Positions 59,161 through 64,000 of a DNA stretch of 64,000 bases are shown in pieces. Where the stretch lies: assembly GCF_016865525.2 (NCBI RefSeq), contig NZ_CP075169.1, forward strand, positions 2,852,337 to 2,916,336. The letters are read 5' to 3'. Source of the stretch: Sodalis ligni (lineage in GTDB: Bacteria; Pseudomonadota; Gammaproteobacteria; Enterobacterales; Enterobacteriaceae). Position numbers and translations under genes: made by a program. Every line of letters starts with the position of its first letter. The stretch's first letter is position 1. Under the pieces are notes generated by a model that worked only from the letters and a program-made list of their open reading frames with translations, had not been told where the DNA came from and searched no databases.

Positions 59161-59502
59161 ATGATTCAGATCGAAGCGGAAGCCTTGCAACAGCTCCTGG
59201 CCTTACAGCGGCAACTCACCGAACCCTGCGCCGGTTTACGCATCAGGCTGGAAGGCGACGGTTGCCAGAGCGGGCAGGTGACACTGGAGTGGACGCGACG
59301 GCTACGGGAAGAGGATTACCCCGTCAGCTATCAGGGGCTGGTCTTGATAGCCGCCATCACGCACTGGCCCTATCTGCACCGGGCGGTGATCCAGGCGGGC
59401 GCCCAGGGGCAGGAGCCGGGGATATGGATTGAACTACAACTGCAGGGGACAGCCTGTCACTGCGACAATCAGGTATGCGCAACACCACAGACAATGCTGT
59501 GA
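59161..59502 (+). CDS. IscA/HesB-like iron-sulfur accessory protein of the nif cluster
   Basis: A-type iron-sulfur carrier-like protein of 113 residues, presumed to help NifU/NifS load clusters onto nitrogenase proteins. 'LTEPCAGLRIRLEGDGCQSG' has the first family cysteine region, and the C-terminus 'GTACHCDNQVCA' supplies the C-x-C type ligands, though spaced differently from IscA itself. The start ATG 59161 has GGAG nine bases upstream; an in-frame ATG at 59137 lacks one. It leads the nifU operon. Klebsiella has no gene here; Dickeya- and Rahnella-like nif clusters may. Confidence 0.8.
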   Translation: MIQIEAEALQQLLALQRQLTEPCAGLRIRLEGDGCQSGQVTLEWTRRLREEDYPVSYQGLVLIAAITHWPYLHRAVIQAGAQGQEPGIWIELQLQGTACHCDNQVCATPQTML

Positions 59503-59517
59503 GTAGGAGAAAAATTT

Positions 59518-60369
59518 ATGTGGAATTATTCAGAAAAAGTTAAAGATCATTTTTTTCATCCGCGTAATGCCAAAGTCGTCGAACAGGCGAACGCTATCGG
59601 GGATGTCGGCTCCATCAGCTGCGGCGATGCGCTCCGGCTGATGCTGCGTGTGGATCCGGCCACCGAAATCATCGAAGAGGCAGGATTCCAGACCTTTGGC
59701 TGCGGCAGCGCCATCGCGTCGTCGTCCGCCCTGACCGAACTGATTATCGGCCGCACCCTCACCGAAGCCTCGCAGCTGACCAATAAACAGATAGCCGACT
59801 ATCTCGACGGTTTGCCGCCGGAAAAAATGCATTGTTCGGTGATGGGTCAGGAAGCGCTGCGGGCCGCTATCGCGCAATTCCGCGGCGAAGCGCCGGAAGC
59901 GGATCATGAGGAAGGGGCGCTGATCTGTAAATGCTTCGGCGTTGACGAAGGCCATATCCGCCGGGCGGTGTTGCAAAACAACCTCACGACGCTTGAGGAT
60001 GTGATTAATTACACCAAGGCCGGCGGCGGCTGCACCTCCTGCCATGAAAAAATCGAACAAACCCTGGGCGAAATCCTGAGCCAACAGCCGGTGGTGGCCA
60101 AGGCGGCGGAAAAACCCCGCGACGAGAACTGGCTGGCGGTGGAGGAGGTGATTGCCGGGCTGCGTCCGCATATCCAGGCCGACGGCGGCGATATGCGGCT
60201 GCTGGATGTCACTGAAAAGCAGGTGACGGTATCCCTCTCCGGCAGTTGCAGCGGCTGCATGATGACCGATATGACCCTGGCCTGGCTACAGCAGAAATTA
60301 ATCGAACGCCTGGGCCGTTTTATGCATGTGGTGTCGGATACAGCCACCACTTCCACCAGCGCAGTGTGA
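59518..60369 (+). CDS. nifU: NifU iron-sulfur cluster scaffold
   Basis: Modular scaffold of 283 residues that receives sulfur from NifS. The N-terminal IscU-like domain has '[11 protein letters not shown]', '[15 protein letters not shown]' and 'KMHCSVMG' cysteines. A central [2Fe-2S] domain follows with '[16 protein letters not shown]' and '[12 protein letters not shown]' (~135-175). The C-terminal Nfu-type domain carries '[11 protein letters not shown]' and 'SGSCSGCMM' (C-x2-C). All ligands are intact. ATG 59518 follows TAGGAG. Ends nine bases before nifS. Confidence 0.97.
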   Translation: MWNYSEKVKDHFFHPRNAKVVEQANAIGDVGSISCGDALRLMLRVDPATEIIEEAGFQTFGCGSAIASSSALTELIIGRTLTEASQLTNKQIADYLDGLPPEKMHCSVMGQEALRAAIAQFRGEAPEADHEEGALICKCFGVDEGHIRRAVLQNNLTTLEDVINYTKAGGGCTSCHEKIEQTLGEILSQQPVVAKAAEKPRDENWLAVEEVIAGLRPHIQADGGDMRLLDVTEKQVTVSLSGSCSGCMMTDMTLAWLQQKLIERLGRFMHVVSDTATTSTSAV

Positions 60370-60378
60370 GGCAAAGCG

Positions 60379-61590
60379 ATGAAACCTGTTTATCTGGATA
60401 ATAACGCCACCACCCGTATCGATCCCATGGTGCTGGAAGCGATGATGCCGTTCCTGAGCGAACATTACGGTAATCCTTCGTCCATCCATGATTTCGGCCG
60501 GCCCGCCGGCATCGCACTGGAGCGGGCGCGGGAGCAGGTAGCCAGCCTGCTGGGCGCCCGCCACGACAGTGAAATCATTTTTACCTCGTGCGCCACCGAG
60601 GCCACCTCCACGGCTATCTTGTCGGCGGCGGAAGCCTACCCGGAACGCCGGGAAATCATCACCACCGTCGTAGAGCATCCCGCGACGCTGCAGGTGTGCG
60701 AACGTTTGGAGCGCCAGGGCTACGTTATTCACCGCGTGCCGGTAAACGGCGAAGGGGCGCTGGACTTAGGCATTTACCGGGCGGCCTTGAGCGATAAAGT
60801 GGCGCTGGCCACCGTGATGTGGGCCAATAACGAAACCGGGGTCATCAATCCGGTACGGGAGATGGCGGAGCTGGCCCATCAGGCGGGCGTCCTGTTCCAT
60901 TGCGATGGGGTGCAGGCGGTGGGGAAGATTCCGGTCTCGCTGGCGGATACTGAAATCGATATGCTGTCCTGTTCCGGTCATAAGTTTCACGGCCCCAAGG
61001 GCGTCGGCGCGCTCTATGTCAGGCGCGGCACCCGCTTTAGGCCCCTATTGCGCGGCGGGCATCAGGAACGGGGCCGGCGCGCGGGTACCGAAAATATCGC
61101 CGGCATCGTCGGCATGGGGGCGGCGGCCGAGCTGGCGGATATTCATCTGCCGCTGATGGCGGCCCAGATTGCCGTCCTGCGGGACCGACTGCAGCACAGC
61201 ATCACCAGCGCCATTCCTTATACCCTGGTAATGGGCGGCACCCAGCCGAGAACGCCGAATACGGTGAATATCGCCTTTGAATATATCGAGGGGGAGGCGA
61301 TTTTGCTGTTGCTCAATCACTGCCGGATCGCCGCCTCCAGCGGCAGCGCCTGTACGTCCGGTTCGCTGGAACCTTCCCACGTCATGCGCGCCATGGGCAT
61401 TCCTTATACCGCCGCCCACGGCACCATCCGTTTCTCCTTATCCCGCTATACCCGCGAAAAAGAGATCGAGTATGTCATTGAGCAACTGCCGCCGATGATT
61501 GCACGCCTGCGGGCGCTTTCACCCTACTGGCAGGGAGATCACCCCATGATGGCGGCGGATGCCGGCGGTTTTGTCCCCCCTTACGGGTAA
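60379..61590 (+). CDS. nifS: NifS cysteine desulfurase
   Basis: PLP-dependent cysteine desulfurase of 403 residues supplying sulfur to NifU. '[18 protein letters not shown]' is the family N-terminus; the Schiff-base Lys is in '[11 protein letters not shown]' (~202); the persulfide Cys is in '[17 protein letters not shown]' (~330); the PLP-contacting '[10 protein letters not shown]' is present. Class I NifS/IscS type. The C-terminal tail after '[14 protein letters not shown]' is slightly extended. Between nifU (9 bases) and nifV (16 bases). Confidence 0.97.
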   Translation: MKPVYLDNNATTRIDPMVLEAMMPFLSEHYGNPSSIHDFGRPAGIALERAREQVASLLGARHDSEIIFTSCATEATSTAILSAAEAYPERREIITTVVEHPATLQVCERLERQGYVIHRVPVNGEGALDLGIYRAALSDKVALATVMWANNETGVINPVREMAELAHQAGVLFHCDGVQAVGKIPVSLADTEIDMLSCSGHKFHGPKGVGALYVRRGTRFRPLLRGGHQERGRRAGTENIAGIVGMGAAAELADIHLPLMAAQIAVLRDRLQHSITSAIPYTLVMGGTQPRTPNTVNIAFEYIEGEAILLLLNHCRIAASSGSACTSGSLEPSHVMRAMGIPYTAAHGTIRFSLSRYTREKEIEYVIEQLPPMIARLRALSPYWQGDHPMMAADAGGFVPPYG

Positions 61591-61606
61591 GCACAGGAAC
61601 AGACCA

Positions 61607-62767
61607 ATGACCGCTATCGTGATTAACGACACCACGCTGCGCGATGGGGAACAAAGCCCCGGCGTGGCCTTCAGCGCCGTGGAAAAGCTGGCCATCGCCG
61701 TCGCGCTGACCGACATCGGGGTGGGCGAGCTGGAGGTGGGGACGCCGGCAATGGGTGATGAGGAGTGCCGGCGCATCGCCCAGGTGAGGCAGGCGTTGCC
61801 GGGCCAGACGCTGATGGCCTGGTGTCGCCTCAATCGCAAGGAGATCGGGCTGGCGGCGGATCTGGGACTGGATTGGGTGGATGTATCGCTGCCGGCCTCG
61901 GCCCAGATGCGCGATTATAAATTGCGCTTGAACTGGCCGCAAATGGCGCGGGAACTGGCAAGCCATATTCTTTACGCCCGCCGGTGCGGGCTGCGGGTGA
62001 GCGTGGGCTGTGAAGACGCCTCCCGCGCCAGCGACGAAGAGTTGGGACAGATAGCGCGAGTGGCCGGCGATGCCGGCGCGCTGCGGCTGCGTTTTGCCGA
62101 TACCCTGGGAGTACTGGATCCTTTCGCCACCTACGATCGCATTAAGGCGTTACGTTGTCACTGGGATGGCGACATCGAAATGCACGCCCATAACGACCTG
62201 GGCCTGGCCACCGCCAATACCCTGGCGGCGGTGCGGGCCGGCGCCACCCACGTCAATACCACGGTAAACGGCCTGGGCGAAAGGGCCGGAAACGCGTCGC
62301 TGGAAAGCGTGGCCATGGCGCTGGAGACCTGTCTGCATAGGGACACCGGCATCCGTTTCGAACACTTGCCCGGCCTTTGCCGTCAGGTGTCCGCGGCGGC
62401 CCGCCGCCCCATCGACCCGCAGCAGCCCCTGGTGGGGGAACAGGTGTTTACACATGAATCGGGTATTCATGTCGCCGGTTTGTTGAAGAATGCCGCCTGC
62501 TACCAGAGCATCGACCCGGCCCGTTTCGGCCGCCATCATACCCTGGTGCTGGGCAAGCATTCCGGGCGTCACGCCGTGACGCGCATTTTTGCCGATTTAG
62601 GCTATACGCTGGCGGCGAGCCAGGCAGAGCAGCTGCTGCTGGTGCTGCGAAGCCGCGCCGAGGTGTGGAAACACAGCCCGTCGGAGGCGCAGTTGCAGCA
62701 ATTATATAACGAATTATTCGGCGTACCGGGACCGGACATGGGGCTGGCGCTCTGCTCAGGGGGGTGA
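61607..62767 (+). CDS. nifV: NifV homocitrate synthase
   Basis: Condenses acetyl-CoA and 2-oxoglutarate to R-homocitrate, the organic ligand of FeMo-cofactor. 386 residues. Metal/substrate motif '[16 protein letters not shown]' at the N-terminus, '[19 protein letters not shown]' with the HxH of the metal site, and '[20 protein letters not shown]' are all present. ATG 61607 is preceded by CAGGAAC; upstream in-frame codons overlap nifS and are not conserved. One base separates its stop from nifW. Confidence 0.95.
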   Translation: MTAIVINDTTLRDGEQSPGVAFSAVEKLAIAVALTDIGVGELEVGTPAMGDEECRRIAQVRQALPGQTLMAWCRLNRKEIGLAADLGLDWVDVSLPASAQMRDYKLRLNWPQMARELASHILYARRCGLRVSVGCEDASRASDEELGQIARVAGDAGALRLRFADTLGVLDPFATYDRIKALRCHWDGDIEMHAHNDLGLATANTLAAVRAGATHVNTTVNGLGERAGNASLESVAMALETCLHRDTGIRFEHLPGLCRQVSAAARRPIDPQQPLVGEQVFTHESGIHVAGLLKNAACYQSIDPARFGRHHTLVLGKHSGRHAVTRIFADLGYTLAASQAEQLLLVLRSRAEVWKHSPSEAQLQQLYNELFGVPGPDMGLALCSGG

Positions 62768-62768
62768 T

Positions 62769-63134
62769 ATGGAATGGTTTAACGCAATACCGGGCATTGA
62801 TGAGATTGATACCGCCGAGGGCTTTTTCGACTTTTTTGACTTGCCCTACGATCCGTCGGTTATCGTCGCCAAGCGCATGCATATCATGGGGGATTTTCAC
62901 CAGCGGCTGGCCGCCATCATCACCGTGCCGCTGCGGGATATACCGGAGGGGGAAGCCGGGGCGGCGGTGCGTAACAAGGCGTACTGGTCCCTGGCCCGGC
63001 ATCTGCTGGGGTTGAGTTACGACCACTTTTTGCAGGGCACGCTGGCCGCACAGTCCGGTCTGGCGGTGTACCAGCGCAATAACAACAAGCGCTATTTCAT
63101 ACCGTTGAACGCCTTGAGCGAGGTGCGGCCATGA
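62769..63134 (+). CDS. nifW: NifW nitrogenase-stabilising protein
   Basis: Protein of 121 residues thought to protect the MoFe protein from oxygen. It matches family features: 'EGFFDFFDLPYDPSVI', 'KRMHIMGDFHQRLAAI' and 'LARHLLGLSYDHFLQGT'. It is longer than Klebsiella NifW (about 85 residues), closer to the size found in other diazotrophs. The stop overlaps the nifZ start (ATGA), and it begins one base after nifV; tight coupling throughout nifVWZ. Confidence 0.9.
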   Translation: MEWFNAIPGIDEIDTAEGFFDFFDLPYDPSVIVAKRMHIMGDFHQRLAAIITVPLRDIPEGEAGAAVRNKAYWSLARHLLGLSYDHFLQGTLAAQSGLAVYQRNNNKRYFIPLNALSEVRP

Positions 63135-63574
63135 AACCCAGCTATGATTTCGGCTCCAGGGTCAGGGTTATCCGTTCGTTGCGCAATGACGGCACTTTCC
63201 CGGGCAAACCCCGCGGGGCGCTGCTGGTGCGTAAGGGCAGCATTGGTTATGTGCGGGAATGGGGCAGCTTTCTCCAGGATAATCTGATCTACCAGGTCCA
63301 TTTTGTGGAAGATGACTGTATCGTCGGTTGCCGGGAGCAGGAGCTGATTTCCGGCAGCGCGCCCTGGATTGCCGGCGAATTCCAGTACGGCGATTGGGTC
63401 AGCGCCGCGCTGCCCCTGGCCATTGCCGGCCAGCCGGTGGTGGTGGCGGGGCAGGTGGGGCAGATCATGGATGAAATCCGCGATCGGCAGCCCATGTCCT
63501 ATGTGGTGCTGTTCGACGGCCGGTTGTTCCAGGTGCCTGAAGCGGCGCTGGCGCCACAAGTATGCGAAAGCTAA
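63131..63574 (+). CDS. nifZ: NifZ, P-cluster maturation factor
   Basis: A 147-residue protein required for forming the second P-cluster of the MoFe protein. 'YDFGSRVRVIRSLRNDGTFP' and 'LLVRKGSIGYVREWGSFLQD' are the conserved NifZ core; 'IYQVHFVEDDCIVGCREQEL' follows. Length as in Klebsiella. Overlaps nifW by four bases and is followed by nifM after 16 bases with a strong GGGGAGG site. Confidence 0.92.
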   Translation: MKPSYDFGSRVRVIRSLRNDGTFPGKPRGALLVRKGSIGYVREWGSFLQDNLIYQVHFVEDDCIVGCREQELISGSAPWIAGEFQYGDWVSAALPLAIAGQPVVVAGQVGQIMDEIRDRQPMSYVVLFDGRLFQVPEAALAPQVCES

Positions 63575-63590
63575 GGGGAGGCGGACCGCA

Positions 63591-64000
63591 ATGCAGCAAT
63601 GGCAGGTTTATACCCGTTTGACATTATCACTGTCTCTATACCGCAATCCGCCGTGGTTATTGAGCGCGGAGCAGTCCGACGAATTCGAGCGGCAATATCA
63701 CCGCCAGGTCAGCCTCGAAAGTCGGATAGAGGAACAGGCCGCGGCATGGGACATGTTCGCTTCTGAAGGTGAGGTTCAGGCCGCCCTGGACGCATTGAAT
63801 CTGCGGGTGGCCGCTCAGGAGGAGTGGCCGGCGCAGCTGGCGCGCAGCGGTTTGGATCGCAACGGCCTCTATCGGGCCATGGCTCATCAGGTCCTGCTGG
63901 AAAAAGTCCTGGCACAGGTAGCCGAACAGGCCCCAGGGCCGGACGAGCAGCGTGTGGTTGAGTGGTACAAAGCGCACCAGGGGCAGTTTATCCGGCCTGA
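63591..64000 (+). CDS. nifM: NifM, peptidyl-prolyl isomerase for NifH (partial, runs off the window)
   Basis: Start of the NifM chaperone that matures the iron protein. ATG 63591 has GGGGAGG upstream. The visible 136 residues include the helical N-terminal part ('LTLSLSLYRNPPWLLSAEQS', 'EFERQYHRQVSLESRIEEQA') and end in 'VVEWYKAHQGQFIRP', the start of the parvulin (PpiC-type) module. The rest, and any nifF, nifLA, nifB or nifQ, lie beyond the right edge. Confidence 0.88.
   Translation, partial: MQQWQVYTRLTLSLSLYRNPPWLLSAEQSDEFERQYHRQVSLESRIEEQAAAWDMFASEGEVQAALDALNLRVAAQEEWPAQLARSGLDRNGLYRAMAHQVLLEKVLAQVAEQAPGPDEQRVVEWYKAHQGQFIRP

Overview
The window looks like the chromosome of a free-living enterobacterium of the Pectobacteriaceae/Sodalis type. 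This is an inference. It rests on a Klebsiella/Dickeya-style nif gene order, an Escherichia coli-like fsaB / pflDC-frwD-yijO locus, an enterobacterial tRNA-Asn, and an unusually high load of freshly broken genes between intact GC-rich genes.

Layout. 0-13 kb: an MFS sugar-acid transporter, a ruined EamA permease, a secreted serine hydrolase, and a four-gene RND efflux operon on the minus strand (adaptor, two permeases, outer-membrane channel). 13-18 kb: an acetyltransferase, then a large protein that can be read as one ~1,240-residue toxin ending in an ADP-ribosyltransferase-like domain, now broken by three one-base losses and one stop codon. 19-26 kb: metabolic genes (LLM flavin oxidoreductase, MetE-like methyltransferase, DASS anion transporter behind a perfect FNR box, SDR enzyme, RIO kinase with a premature TGA) and a small His-rich secreted protein. 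26-31 kb: the glycyl-radical pair pflD/pflC is intact, while its neighbours fsaB, frwD and yijO are frameshifted. 31-34 kb: a PhyH dioxygenase and a LysR/SnoaL-like pair.

34.1-37.7 kb holds the most unusual system: a His-Xaa-Ser (hxs) peptide-maturation cassette. It has a precursor with five consecutive H-x-S triplets, HxsD, a further small protein I cannot name, and two radical-SAM maturases (HxsB, HxsC). Genes are coupled by 1-4-base overlaps, and all except hxsD carry frameshifts. 38-47.5 kb is accessory DNA: SnoaL-like genes, LysR, a wrecked acyltransferase-3/SGNH protein, an IS3 transposase scrap, and an HxlR-controlled cluster of NAD(P)-binding oxidoreductases with two clear palindromic operators. 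This stretch ends at a P4-type integrase remnant beside the 3' end of tRNA-Asn, the classic border of an integrated island.

48.2-64 kb is the nitrogen-fixation cluster: nifH D K T Y, (ankyrin pseudogene on the opposite strand), E N X, an IscA-like gene, U S V W Z and the start of nifM. Sigma-54 -24/-12 promoters with NifA upstream sites (TGT-N10-ACA) precede nifH, nifE and nifU. The nifU promoter is overlapped by a perfect CRP palindrome. nifK has a one-base deletion that removes the last ~160 residues; if real, this strain cannot fix nitrogen with this locus.

Throughout, almost every break is a one-base loss in a short homopolymer. They cluster in accessory genes and nearly spare ~25 kb of core coding sequence. 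That favours real gene decay, but a sequencing artefact must be excluded first.
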